A stretch of 64,000 nt of DNA from Syncephalis fuscata (GCA_025786725.1 JAHLTZ010000031.1:124001-188000); one strand, 5' to 3'; shown: positions 36,314-48,692, counted from the first letter of the stretch. The notes: generated by a model from the sequence alone, not told the origin. Made by a program: numbers and translations.

Positions 36314-37929
36314 CCAACCAACCAGACTCTCTATCTACATCGAATAAATCTATCATTAACTTAATCCATTATTACTATTATTATTATATTAATGTTACTA
36401 CAAGAACTAGCAATCTACAAAGAACAATAAATTAGACCCAAAAGGATTGTCGTCATTATGACCATTGTAGCCAAGAGAGGAAAGAAAAGAACATGATGCA
36501 TATATTGTATGTGGTGGTATATGCATGCATAGACGAGATTTCAATCACCGCCATTCCTGTTTTAAAGACGTTGATAAATTCATTTGTTCTTGGCATAAGT
36601 ACTATTACTATTAGCACGGCTATAGGTGGATTTATCAATGACCTGTAGGTGCATGACCGGTCTAGTAGTCACCGGTTTACCCTTTAGCATTACAATTCAC
36701 GTGGACAACGTGCTATTGATCGTCGCTCATTGACTGTGGTTGTTGTTGTTGTTCTAGTGTTGTGGTTAGTAATACATCTATCCACTATCTACCATCAATT
36801 ACAACTATGATGGTAATTAAATATACCCTAAAGGATAGGCGCCACTCTTTACTTGGTGCACCTCTCCTTATTAATCCATTTTACTTTCTTCTTTTTCACT
36901 TTTGATTATTTGTTAATAGTCATTCTGACACACATTTCACCTATGCAGTTGTTTAAGTAGTGTGTATGTATGTGTGTGTATAGGTCTGCCTATTCTCGAT
37001 CCTTATGGTTACACTTTCATACTACTTGTCTACACACACACACACACACAACCGTTCACATTTCTATTAGTAGTATTCACTTTCACGCTCTGCCTTTTCT
37101 TTTATACCTCGCCTATCCATACTACTGCCACTACTCTACTACTTCACTACTCCACTACCATCTCATCATCCTTCCTCTCTCTTCCTCTCTTCCTCTTTTC
37201 TTTAAGATTGCACAGCAACAGTTGTAGTTGTACGTGTGAGTTTTTGGTTCTAGTATTGTTGTTGTTGTTGTTGTTGTTACTGCGGTTATTCGATGCCTAC
37301 GGTCGTCTATAATTGCAATTAGCATTGACGTTCATTGAACACTATTGTATACACTACAAAGACTGTATTGAATTGACGTATACTGCCAGCAGTACACATA
37401 ATAGTTGTTACGCCGTTAAGCTACTTCTATCGAATACTTTCTTTTTGTGTCTACATTGTATTGGATTGCAGTCATTTACTTACTACAGCGTTATTGTTGT
37501 TGTTGTTGTTCTTGTCAATTGGTACACAGTGTACGACCACGACTGAGTACGAGTATCGATTGGCCTGCTTTCCATTGACATCCCTTGAACGTTTTCTATT
37601 TGTAACAACAACGCCGTTTATTAGCAGTGGTTCATTCTAGTGTTTATTCGTTTGTTTAAACAGATTGTTCGGTGGTTGACTTGCTATTCGACGTAGACAT
37701 TGACTGGATAACTGGTATTTTGGTTCAACCTTTGGTTTACTGCATATAACGCAACATCCATTTATTGGCACTCTGACCACACACACACACACACACCACT
37801 CTTTTTCTTCGCTTTCTCCTTTCACTTCTACTATTTCCACTTCTTCTACTTCAACTACTACTTCTTTGTTACCGCCACTTCACTACTGTTTGTTCTGTGT
37901 GCACGTCTTTTAACCAACATACCTTTACC

Positions 37930-37961
<32 letters not shown>

Positions 37962-38697
37962 ACTATTACCACGCTACATCATCTTTGTCGTTACCAATCT
38001 AACTTACTCTATTATTCTATTCTATTATTACTATAGTGAGCAGCGTTATTCTTTTTCATTGCCTACTTTTTATTTTCTGTGTTCTTTCATTGCAAACTTT
38101 TTGGTACTGCTTCAATCTATTGAACCAGTCGTTTTAAACTTTCTATCTATTCATACTGTGTGTGTTGTCTCACTGTGGTTGTCCGTCTCGGTGTTTCTTT
38201 TTACGTTCCAACAACAACAACAAAAAAGCATCTCTTTGCATTGTTATCTCTCTCTTTTCCCTTTTACTACTGCCGTGACCACTAGTACTATTACTATTTA
38301 CTATTATTATTACTATTATTACTATTATTACTGTGTTACTGTGCCATCTTTTTCACTATCTTTTATTTGCTATTGTTAGTGAAATAATCGCTTGTTCTAT
38401 TGTTGATCTCTTCTTCCTTTGTGAGTGCTATTTCACACTGCTTTAGTTGTTTTCCCTTTTTTTACGCTACCACTACGTTATCGTCAATATCTATAACTAC
38501 GTTTGTTGTTAATCTGTAGGGTAAGTACATTATTTGGATAAGCGTAATACAACGATGTAATGTTACAACGCCTATGATGGATATGATTTAAATGCGAAAG
38601 AGGTGATTAGTCAGCGTTTATAGGATAGAAATTAAGCGATAAAATAGATTTAAAACAATTTATAAAAATATAGACTAACGATTAATATTTATTATAT

Positions 38698-38734
<37 letters not shown>

Positions 38735-39018
38735 GGCTAGCCCATTTCCAATTTTGCACATTTTATTAGCTTAAGTCATTACATCTCTTTGTCGTGTTTG
38801 TTTTATACGCTTAGAGGTTTTATTTGTTTGTTTGCACGTTCGTCTATTCAATTGTTTGTAATAGGCGCATAGCGCTTTATATCAAAATTCCGCATTCAAC
38901 CTCATCGCTGTTGCCTGCTATTTCCGCAGCCGCGGCTATTGGTTCAACTCATATTAGTAATACGACACGTCGCGAAATAGTAGCGACATCTGTCACCACG
39001 ACGGCAACAAACGCGACA
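36314..39018. other. Pyrimidine-rich upstream region and leader of the MRN1-like gene
   Basis: About 2.7 kb with no supported coding gene. Strongly C/T-rich on the plus strand from about 36.85 kb, with CA tracts (37031-37051, 37779-37797, 37929-37962), TTG tracts (37256-37277, 37494-37510) and a TTA tract (38704-38732). A strong 5'UTR intron lies at 38521-38735. An open frame continues upstream of the chosen MRN1 start to about 38824 but has no ATG. Confidence 0.6.
38521..38735 (+). other. Predicted 5'UTR intron of the MRN1-like gene
   Basis: GTAAGTAC donor, an ACTAAC branch-point-like sequence near 38673, and a T-rich TTATTATTATAG acceptor over 215 nt. It sits about 280 nt upstream of the chosen start codon. 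No coding frame crosses it, so it would be a leader intron of an otherwise intronless gene. Confidence 0.6.
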
Positions 39019-42000
39019 ATGCACAGCGCGGTAAATACCGCTGCTGCTGCTGCTGCTGCTGCTGCCACTTCCACTAACATGAAACGAGGCGTGGATCCAC
39101 CTGGCGACACAAGCAAACGTTTGCGGTATGCTGATCCATTTTCTTCGGCTGTGTTACTACCGTCAATGTCGACAAATACAGCTTGGGTAGGCTCATTGCC
39201 ATCTGCCACGGTAGCATCGTCGGTCAATGGTATTGCTGTTGAACCGGTAGATTTAACGACTGCACCACCTTCCATGTCTGGAGGGCCGTTGTCTAACAGC
39301 AACAACAACAACAACATCAATAACAATATCAATAATAACAGCAATAATAGCATTAGTATGGGACTTGGCGGCCTTAACCTTAGCGCATCAATGATGAATA
39401 ACGATGACGTAAAAGCACGTCAATTGGAGAATATATTCAACGATGGTGGACGTTATTCGGCCCAAGACCCGGCCAATATTAGTCTTCGTCGTCCTTCTCA
39501 GCCCACGCATATGTCGCCAGTAGCATCGACATTATCAGCATCGTCATCGCCATTTATATCTGTCCATGCAATGGATCATGCAGGTATGTCACCATCACGG
39601 TATATGCCCACCTCACCAGCCAATCTTAGCTTTGGTGGTGTATGGTCACCCAGTGCTGCCTCGTTAACGGCAGTGGCCGCTAATGCAAATGTCAGTCAAG
39701 GTGCATTTAGCCAGAATAACTACGGTTTTGGCCATAACGGCCATCAAGCCGATGACATGTATGCAACACTGCCACGTACGCCAATCATGTCACCGGCATC
39801 AACGGCAACACCATTGCCTTATGACACACCTATGTCACCTATGTCGCCGTTGTCACCGGCCTTTCCAGTTACTATTTTGCCTTTCCCAGCGCCACAGTCA
39901 GTTGCGATGGATTCAAGTAAAACAAATAGCAATGGTGGATCGCAGCGTGTACCGTTACCTTCTACACCGATGTCTGGATCTATCACGCCTAACCAATCGC
40001 CTATGCGACAGCCGTGCCGTACTATTTATCTAGGTGGTCTGCCATCCAATGCAGATGCCCGCGACATTCTAGAACAAATACGTGCGCATGGTGTAATTGA
40101 ATCGATTCGTATGCTGCCAGAGCGTGGCTGTGCTTTTGTTAGCTTTCTAAGTGCAGCGGCTGCATCAGCATTTCATAATGACTATGCTGGCTCGAATGCC
40201 AATGGCAATCATGGCGCGAATAACTCGGCTAACGGCAATGGCAACAATGGCAGCGGTCCAGCTCTTACACGTCGTTCATTAGTTGTTAGTGGTCAAGAGA
40301 TTAAAGTTAGCTGGGGAAAGCCATCTCCAGTACCACTTCATGTATTAAGAGCGGCCGAAGAAGATGGCGCTACACGAACTGTATTCATTAGCTCACTTGT
40401 ATTAGAAGATACAGAGCCGCGTGTACGCGATGCATGCGAACAGTTTGGTGAAGTTGAAACGCTACGCTGGTTCCCTGACCGTAGAATTGCTTTTGCTCAT
40501 TTTACTTCAATTGCTGATGCCATTCGCTGTGTTGCATGGTTCAGATCGGCCACTGATCAATGGTTTGGACGACATGTTGGCTATGGACGCGATCGTTGTG
40601 TACTTGTTAATGGCACACTTCAGCCAGATGGTCCTTCAACTGGCCTATCGCAACTCGATCGTATGGATTTAGGTCGTGGTGCTGTTTCTCAACAGGCCCA
40701 TCAACAATTGGCCCATCAGCAACAGCAACAGCAACAAGCACAGCAACAGCAACGAGTACAACAGCAAATGATTCAACAGCATCAACAGGCTATGATGTCT
40801 ATGAACGTACAAGGCATGCCTAGCAATAACAATCAAAATAACAATAATAACAGCAATAGCAACTCCAATAGTACTATGATGTATCCACCAAATGCTGTAG
40901 CTGCTATGGCATATGCAGCCGCCACGCGCAATCGTACGGATTCATTTGGTAATATTATTCCATCAGATATTCAACTGCCACCGGTGATTAATCATATGTC
41001 ATATAATGCGTCATCGCAGCCTCAATCGCCAGTTCAGCTGCCATCGTCACAAATGCAGAATCATTTGCCGATAACATCGATTGGAACGCCAGCAAACAGT
41101 ATGCTAGCGAATATGAATACAGCTGCTATGAATGCTAATGGCAGATCAATGGTTTTATCACCTGAACTTACAGCTACGACACTGGAGCAACAACAACAAG
41201 GTTCAAATTCAGCCTTGTCGGCCATGTCGTGGATACAGCCTACATCTATTACGGCCAATGCTAATATTAATGGATCTAATGCCAATTTATTCATGCAAAC
41301 GCCACAACCAGTATCGGCTCCACAAAGTATACAATCGGCTGTCTGTTCACCGCCATTGAATCCACAATCAATCTTGGCAGATCCAATGACGGCCACGTCC
41401 AATAACAATGGCAACGGTACTGCTACCGCTAATGGATCTGGCACCATTTTGTCCAATCCAGGTTCACCCACGGCAATGATGATGCTGGACCAGCCTATGG
41501 TACCACCATCTCCTGACCATCGTACCGTCTATTTGGGCAACTTAAAGCGTAGTACCACTGTTGAAGATCTATGCAATGTTATTCGTGGTGGTGCATTGGA
41601 GCGTATTCGTTTAATTCCGGAAAAACGAATTGCTTTTGTTAGCTTTATTACAGCTGATTCAGCAGCTGACTTTTACCGACGTGCACTGCATCCAGGATTG
41701 GTCGTTAAACACCAGCGTCTACGTCCTGGCTGGGGACGACCACGTCCATTGCCATCAGAGGTAATGCGTGCCGTCAGTGTAGGTGCTAGTCGCAACGTCT
41801 ATCTTGGCGGACTCGACGATGCACGTGTATTTACAGTCGAGCGACTTCGTGACGATTTTGCCGAATACGGCGAGATTGAACTCGTGAATACACTGCCTGA
41901 ACGTCAATGTGCATTTGTCAACTTTACGAGTGTTGCTGCGGCCGTTAAAGCTGTCGACGCCATTCGCGGCAAGCCTGGCTATGAACGTGTACGTGTCAAC

Positions 42001-42744
42001 TTTGGTAAAGACCGTTGTGCAAATCCACCTCGTCCTGAGCTAGATGCCAATACTGGCTCAGTTGGATCACCAGGCATGTCACCAGCTATGCTACCTACTG
42101 GTGAGAATTGGCCCAATCTTTCGGATGAAGCATTATACCAATCGCCATTACCATCGGTCGTTAATGGAGATCAGTCACAACTGGCTTTAACATCTTCGCC
42201 CAATATGTCCAACGGTTTAAATGCCTCATTAACTATGATGTTTGAAAATGGAGCAGCTGATAAGAGCCAGCATCAGCACCATCATTATCACCAGCACCAA
42301 TACTCGAACGTTGAAGTTGATCCTTCATGTGAGCCGCCTCAATCACCACCGGCAACACTATCGGCTTCATCATTATCGTCGCAATGGATGACTGAAGCCT
42401 TATTCTCAGCTCAAACGTCTACGCAATCTGAGATGAAATCGGCGGATACTGCAGCCATGAACCAGTCTCAGCTTGAAATCTTTCCGCCTCTTGATACCTG
42501 TCTACTCCAGAACCCAATGGAGGTCTCATTATTCTCCTGGGGCTCTCGCGGTCCACGGTCCGTTGCCGTAGGAGCAGAGCGTCAAGGCAGTAGTAACGAA
42601 TTGCTGCACAGCGATTTGGTTATTTCTGCACCTAGCAGTACGGGTGGTGCTGCTACGGCCACCGCCACCGATGCTATTACCGTTGTCAACCCATGGAAAC
42701 GTCAATCCTCTTTGGAGTCGCGTTTGGCCGGCCGTCTATGGTAA
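39019..42744 (+). CDS. MRN1: Four-RRM RNA-binding protein, MRN1/Nrd1-like
   Basis: Cytoplasmic mRNA-binding regulator family: S. pombe Nrd1 delays sexual differentiation, S. cerevisiae Mrn1 binds mRNAs and stress granules. Intronless, about 1241 residues from the first in-frame ATG (39019; another Met at 39079). Two RRM pairs: RRM1 from about residue 334 (RTIYLGGLP), RRM2 from about 453 (RTVFISSL), RRM3 from about 835 (RTVYLGNLK), RRM4 from about 925 (RNVYLGGLD). Each pair ends in a conserved tail, the last being RVRVNFGKDRCANPPRP, diagnostic for this family. RNP1-like cores are GCAFVSF, RIAFAHF, RIAFVSF and QCAFVNF. Poly-Ala, poly-Asn and a Gln-rich stretch (about 557-595) lie between, with many SP/TP sites. 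Frame fully open. Confidence 0.93.
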   Translation: MHSAVNTAAAAAAAAATSTNMKRGVDPPGDTSKRLRYADPFSSAVLLPSMSTNTAWVGSLPSATVASSVNGIAVEPVDLTTAPPSMSGGPLSNSNNNNNINNNINNNSNNSISMGLGGLNLSASMMNNDDVKARQLENIFNDGGRYSAQDPANISLRRPSQPTHMSPVASTLSASSSPFISVHAMDHAGMSPSRYMPTSPANLSFGGVWSPSAASLTAVAANANVSQGAFSQNNYGFGHNGHQADDMYATLPRTPIMSPASTATPLPYDTPMSPMSPLSPAFPVTILPFPAPQSVAMDSSKTNSNGGSQRVPLPSTPMSGSITPNQSPMRQPCRTIYLGGLPSNADARDILEQIRAHGVIESIRMLPERGCAFVSFLSAAAASAFHNDYAGSNANGNHGANNSANGNGNNGSGPALTRRSLVVSGQEIKVSWGKPSPVPLHVLRAAEEDGATRTVFISSLVLEDTEPRVRDACEQFGEVETLRWFPDRRIAFAHFTSIADAIRCVAWFRSATDQWFGRHVGYGRDRCVLVNGTLQPDGPSTGLSQLDRMDLGRGAVSQQAHQQLAHQQQQQQQAQQQQRVQQQMIQQHQQAMMSMNVQGMPSNNNQNNNNNSNSNSNSTMMYPPNAVAAMAYAAATRNRTDSFGNIIPSDIQLPPVINHMSYNASSQPQSPVQLPSSQMQNHLPITSIGTPANSMLANMNTAAMNANGRSMVLSPELTATTLEQQQQGSNSALSAMSWIQPTSITANANINGSNANLFMQTPQPVSAPQSIQSAVCSPPLNPQSILADPMTATSNNNGNGTATANGSGTILSNPGSPTAMMMLDQPMVPPSPDHRTVYLGNLKRSTTVEDLCNVIRGGALERIRLIPEKRIAFVSFITADSAADFYRRALHPGLVVKHQRLRPGWGRPRPLPSEVMRAVSVGASRNVYLGGLDDARVFTVERLRDDFAEYGEIELVNTLPERQCAFVNFTSVAAAVKAVDAIRGKPGYERVRVNFGKDRCANPPRPELDANTGSVGSPGMSPAMLPTGENWPNLSDEALYQSPLPSVVNGDQSQLALTSSPNMSNGLNASLTMMFENGAADKSQHQHHHYHQHQYSNVEVDPSCEPPQSPPATLSASSLSSQWMTEALFSAQTSTQSEMKSADTAAMNQSQLEIFPPLDTCLLQNPMEVSLFSWGSRGPRSVAVGAERQGSSNELLHSDLVISAPSSTGGAATATATDAITVVNPWKRQSSLESRLAGRLW

Positions 42745-43382
42745 AGAAGGATCAACGGCGACAAGGATGATCAACAGTAGTGCATCGTTATATTAGTATT
42801 ACTTTTCCGCGCGCCATGTAATCATGATACATCGATGGGCCTTTTTCTATTTAGCGATTACTTTTTTTAACATCATAACATTTATTTTTGAGCCGTTTTC
42901 TTTCGTATTTGCACACTTTGAAGCAATTTTCCTTTATTTGCTTCCTATCTTTACTGTTCAAATCTGATAGTATCCGCGTAACCTTTTCTACTGCTCGTCT
43001 TTCTTTCATTTATCGCTTTGACGATACCGATGATCATGGATGCTACTAGAACAACAACAACAACACTTGCCAGTAACTGTACTGGTACAGCGCTTTCTAT
43101 TTGATTGATTGGATCCAATCAATTATAGTTTGTGTCCGTATAGTTTTGCTTATCTTTTTGTTTTAATTGCTTTTATTTGCCCCTGTGCATGGCGTGTAAT
43201 ATCTAGATATGGTTGATCATAAGTGACAGCAATACTTTTACGTATAAATCAGCCATTTATCTATATAGATATACATAACCAAGTGACTAAAGATGCTTTT
43301 TACATATTACATATATTTGTTTAATTATAGTGATCAATCGATGTAATGTAGTGTTTTTGTTTTATTTTATTTTTATTTTATA
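42745..43382. other. Intergenic region
   Basis: 3' flank of the MRN1-like gene and promoter of the SAM carrier gene. AT-rich toward the right. No gene or repeat of note. Confidence 0.5.
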
Positions 43383-44669
43383 ATGGCAGAAATCTCCACA
43401 CAAAACCGTTCTATCTTGCCAGTACTGTCACCGCCAACGTTTACGCAATCACTTATGGTAAGCTAAAAGCAAAATGGCCATAAGTGATTCTTTTTAAACG
43501 TAAATACGTCTTACGTGGTTAGGCAGGTGCTGCGGCGGGTATTACGGTCGATTCAAGTTTGTATCCGTTAGATACATTAAAGACGCGTTTACAAGCTCGT
43601 GAAGGATTTATTCGATCGGGTGGACTACGCGGTATCTATCGCGGTATTCCCTCCGTATTACTAGGATCGGCACCCAATGGTAAATATTAATATTAATATT
43701 AGTAAGTGGTATAGTTATACTGAATATTGGCTGTGCTATTAGCGGCCATTTTCTTTTGTGTTTATGATCAATTGAAACAATGGTTTGGCCCGGCAACGAC
43801 AACGCAACAAGCGGCAAAGCAACATATGTGTGCAGCATCCATTGCTGAAATGGTAACTACTTGTTAATGTTATTTTTTGTTGTTATTACTGCGTAGTAAA
43901 TAACAGCTATAATAAATTGTATTTATTTTAATCTTTATGAATAGGCAGCTTGTTTAGTAAGAGTACCTGTCGAGGTAGTAAAACAACGAGCACAAATCAA
44001 TTTAATCGATCGATCATCATCATCATCATCTACTAGTACTACAAGGCATGGTACTTGGCGCGTAGCTACTAACCTATGGCGCCAAGATGGTCTATGTGGC
44101 TTTTATCGAGGATTTGGCACAACTATTATGCGCGAGGCAAGTGCAATATACAAAAAATGATATTACTGCTTGTTAATACTCTAATCTATCATTAGATTCC
44201 ATTTACTTGTATTCAATTTCCGTTGTATGAATATTTAAAAGTAATTTATTTATCATAGCTACTATTGTTTAAATATGTATTTATAGTAACTGATATCGGT
44301 GTTACTAGAACGTATGGGCTCATCAGCAAGATATTCCTGTCGTTGCTCCATGGCAAGCAGCCCTTTGTGGCGTACTAGCTGGTGGGAGTGCTGCAGCACT
44401 TACAACACCATTGGATGTATTGAAAACGCGTAAAATGCTATCAAATGAAGTAAGTAAACAAACTAATTGTATATTTAATCAATATCTAATAATAACAACA
44501 ACAACAATAGAAATATAATTCAATCACATTAGTACGACAAATGATTCGTGAAGAAGGTCCTCAAGTATTTTTAAAAGGCTTGGTACCTCGTATTTTATGG
44601 ATTAGCGTGGGAGGTGCCATTTTTCTAGGTGTTTATGAAAAAGTTATTAAAGAATTGACTCATTATTAG
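43383..44669 (+). CDS. PET8: Mitochondrial S-adenosylmethionine carrier (SLC25A26/Pet8 type)
   Basis: Inner-membrane carrier that imports SAM into mitochondria. Seven exons: 43383-43457, 43523-43679, 43743-43852, 43945-44136, 44196-44240, 44309-44449, 44511-44669. The three mitochondrial-carrier signatures are visible: [22 protein letters not shown] and [11 protein letters not shown]. The SAM-carrier subtype is supported by [20 protein letters not shown] with AAIFFCVYD, and [18 protein letters not shown] Ser run in the matrix loop after the second signature is unusual but in frame. Intron 4 (44137-44195) has a GC donor (GAG|GCAAGT), needed to give REIPFT. Confidence 0.93.
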
Positions 44670-44829
44670 CAGTCAGTGCCAATAAATTAATCATAAATCA
44701 TTACACAGTGTGTCTATTATATACTATTCAAATTAGAATTCAAGCTTGGATTTATTATCACATTGAATGTCGCAGCTATTACCGCTATTACTGGTGGCAA
44801 TGGTGGCGGTGCCATTTACATCAATCGCC

Positions 44830-45328
44830 TTACGTGTTAACCGACTGAATCACTGTAATGTTGTCGCCTTTAAGTAATATCCGACCTAATAGTATTGATT
44901 AGAAACTATTTTTTAATTAAAAGACTCGATATAAAACATACCAATATCTTTACGTGTATTTTTCTTTTTATCAACTTCTACAGCATCTTCCAATACCACA
45001 TTCATAAATTCATCAAATCCCTATTTCAATCGTTAGCTATTTACACGAATTATTGTATTAATAGTCCACATACAATAATACGACCTTCAATACGCGCATG
45101 GTGCTGTTCATATAGCCAGATTGACACGGTTGATTTCTATTGCAGCAAATAGCCAAATGAATACACATTTACTTGCTAGCTGCTATAAACTTACGTTTTG
45201 CAGATACCTGAAAATCAGATTCTATAGTGTAAAAACATGTAGGATTAGTCAGTGGTCTGATCTATTTTGATTTAATAACAACTTACGATCGGCTGCACCA
45301 TAACCTTTTGAACCTTATTATGCGACAT
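44830..45328 (-). CDS. SME1: Small nuclear ribonucleoprotein E (SmE)
   Basis: Core Sm-ring protein of spliceosomal snRNPs. Five short exons too small to stand out alone: 45328-45287, 45221-45195 (27 nt), 45136-45074, 45020-44942, 44885-44830. The spliced product begins MSHNKVQKVMVQPI, continues NLIFRYLQN, KSTVSIWLYEQHHARIEGRI, GFDEFMNVVLEDAVEVDKKK, and ends RILLKGDNITVIQSVNT, matching SmE throughout (Sm1 and Sm2 motifs; LKGDNIT near the end). About 90 residues, the normal length. It diverges from the NAD+ synthetase gene across about 320 bp. Confidence 0.95.
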
Positions 45329-45649
45329 TTTGTAACAATAACGACTAAGCGTATTTAGAGAACAGATTAACGTACGACAGATAGCACCACACTGGCAAAA
45401 CAACGGTGACTAGTAGAAAACTAAAAAAGACGATGTGGTGTGGAATGCAGTAGAGATAGATCTAGCACGGAACAACGCTAAAAACATCAATTGCAGAAAA
45501 ATGACTTGATCCAATTAGTATCGATAATTCAGTGAACTCGAACTAATTAACGAATCACGTCACGCTAGCAGCCGATGAATTTATTCTCATTTTATCTTTA
45601 TTGTCTACTAGTGGCTAGGTTGATTATACGTGGAGAATCTGCTAACAAC

Positions 45650-48600
45650 ATGGGGCCTTATGCCGTAGTAGCTACCTGTTCACTTAATCAATGGGCCTTG
45701 GATTTTAAGGGAAATCACACTCGTATTGTCAAGAGTTGTCAGTTGGCAAAAGAAGCAGGTGCCAGACTCCGTGTAGGCCCAGAGTTGGAAATACCGTAAT
45801 ATACATTCTATAACATTAATAGGCTTTATATTAATTCAAATGCATCCATTCGTGCTGATTATTAGTGGATATGGCTGCCAGGATCATTTTCTAGAAGGCA
45901 AGTCTAATAGACGCTATTATTGGTTATTTCAGTATATTTATACTTATTTAGGCGATACAATACTGCATTCCTGGGAAGTGCTGGGCAATCTATTAAACGA
46001 AGATGCCTGTAAAGATATTCTAGTGGATGTTGGCATGTAAGTCAGATGTAAACTAATATACATAAGATAGCTTATTTATGTACAGGCCCGTTTTGCACAA
46101 GAATGTCCGTTACAACTGCCGTATTCTTATGTACAATGGCCAAATTCTATTAATTCGTCCCAAACTCTATTTAGCAAATGATGGTAACTATAGGGAGGCA
46201 AGATGGTTTTCTCCTTGGAAGCATCGCCGAACAGTACAAGACTATTTACTACCACGAATGATACAACGAATTACCGGTCAGGTATGCTATTATTGATACT
46301 TGTTAATTAACTAATGCATTAGATAGGTTACTGTACCATTTGGCGATGCAGTCATTAGTACAAAAGATACGTGTGTGGGCGTTGAGATGTGTGAGGAGCT
46401 ATTTACGCCCAATAGGTACGTAATAGCTGATTTGTACTAAGCATTTGTTTTATGTGTTATTACAGCCCACATATTGGTATGAGTCTGGATGGTGTAGAAA
46501 TATTTACCAATAGTAGTGGATCTCATCATGAATTGCGTAAATTGCAGTCACGTGTGCGTCTTATTACTGAAGCAACATTGAAGGTAGATAACTATAAGGA
46601 TGATATGCTAAATGCTTATTGATGACTATTAGTGTGGTGGCGTATATTTGTATGCCAATCAACAAGGCTGTGATGGCGATCGACTTTATTATGATGGATG
46701 TGCCATGGTGATTGCCAATGGCAAAGTAGTTGGACAAGGCTCACAATTTTCACTTAAAGATGTAGTAAGTTAGTGAGTGATATCATATGAGCTATGTGTA
46801 ATGATATCAATTGTCAATAGGAAGTTATTACGGCTGTTGTAGATCTGGAACAAGTAAGATCATTCAGAGGAGCCATTCATAGTCGTAGTAGTCAGGCAGT
46901 TGAAACATCGCCTTATCCGCGAATAATAACTGATTTTGCATTATCAGCCGATGAATTTGATTTGTCACTTCATCCAACACTACCGATAGATTTAACATTT
47001 CATTTACCTGAAAAAGAATTAGGTAAATAAGATAAATACAATGAATAGATTAATCAAATGGATTATTTACATATATATATATTACAGTATGGGACCAGCT
47101 TGTTGGCTATGGGATTATTTAAGACGCAGTGGACTATCTGGATTCATGCTACCATTAAGTGGTGGTTTAGACAGTTGTGCAGTAGCGGTGATTGTTTATT
47201 CAATGTGCCGTTTAGTAGTGGCATCAGTACATTTAAAAGGTAAATAGCAAATGTATTAATACTAATAGTATAAAGCTAAATGAAATTGATAGATCAACAA
47301 GTAATTGATGATATACGTAGAGTATTGAAAGAACCGCCAAATAGTTCATTTATTCCTAAAGATGCACAAGAACTATGCGGGTAATAGCTTATTTAGTATT
47401 TAGTTAGATTATTTATATTTCATATCTATATTTAATATAGACGTATATTACACACATGTTATATGGGCACCGAGTATTCTAGTCAGGAGACGCGTGACCG
47501 AGCCAAACACTTGGCTGAAGCCATTGGCGGGTAATATTTGGGTTATTATGTTAACATCTAGTTACTAAATTTTTATTAGTTATCATCTTGATCTAAATAT
47601 GGATACGGTTGTTACATCGGTGCGTACACTCTTTGAGACTGTTACGGGCCGACGACCTGTATTTTCATCTCAAGGTGGTACGGCATCAGAAAATTTGGCT
47701 TTACAAAATATTCAAGTAATTTAAATGCTAAATTAAATGTTAATGATAATAACTGTTGATAAAGGCTAGATTACGTATGGTTCTAGCTTATCTATTTGCG
47801 CAACTATTACCATGGTGTAGAGGAAATAGCGGCTCATTATTAGTATTAAGTAGTGCTAATGTTGACGAAAGGTAATTAGATATTGTAGATGGGTCGATCT
47901 ATTGTTGTTAATTATTGTATTATTTAGTTTACGTGGCTATTTGACAAAATATGACTGTTCTAGTGCTGATTTGAATCCAATTGGCAGTATTAGTAAAATG
48001 GATTTATTCCGATTTATAAAATATGCTAGACAAGAATTTGATATGCCAATACTTGAAAGGTAAGTAACATTTATTGATATTTAATGACACTCTAGTGCTA
48101 ATTTATGTAAAAGTTTCCTTAATGCTATTCCATCAGCTGAACTTATTCCAATCAATCCTGATGAGCCGGTACAATCAGATGAGGTAATAAGATTTCTATA
48201 CTATTAAATTAATACTATATAAATACTAACAACAATACTATTTGTTAGACGGAAATGGGCATGACTTATGAAGAATTATCAATATTTGGAAGATTAAGAA
48301 AGCTGGAGCGATGCGGTCCATGGAGTATGTTCTCTCGTCTAGTGCATCTCTGGACGGAACATACACCAGATATTGTTAGTATTAAGCAAGGCTACTGTAA
48401 TGTATAACATATAGGCTGGCTAATTAACTGGTTTTACTAGATTGCGGACAAAGTAAAACGCTTTTTCTTTTATTATGCTATTAATCGCCACAAGTTGACC
48501 ACCTTGACGCCAGCATATCATGCAGAGGCATACAGCCCAGAAGATAATCGATTTGATTTACGTCCATTCTTATATCCTGCTCATTGGGTCTGGCAATTTG

Positions 48601-48692
48601 CTCGAATAGATAAGGCGATTGCAGCATTTCAATCTAGCAAAGAAGACATCAGTGAATCCAGTACAAGCGATAAAAGCTCAAATGAATCTTAA
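45650..48692 (+). CDS. QNS1: Glutamine-dependent NAD+ synthetase
   Basis: Makes NAD+ from deamido-NAD+, ATP and glutamine: an N-terminal nitrilase-type glutaminase feeds ammonia to a C-terminal synthetase. Seventeen exons between 45650 and 48692. Glutaminase: [20 protein letters not shown] at the start, [12 protein letters not shown] (Glu), [20 protein letters not shown] (Lys), [13 protein letters not shown] (Cys). Synthetase: [17 protein letters not shown] (SGGxDS ATP loop), [51 protein letters not shown]. Start chosen at MGPY by family length; upstream in-frame codons to 45575 exist. Intron 2 (45898-45951) is GC-AG and 54 nt without an in-frame stop. The exon 8/9 junction (47022/47088) is one base short of frame. 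The C-terminal Ser-rich tail is extra. Confidence 0.94.

Noticed and set aside
36456-36638. 60-codon hydrophobic minus-strand frame
   Set aside because: No homologous features and no neighbouring exon; probably chance in the 3' flank of the small mitochondrial gene.
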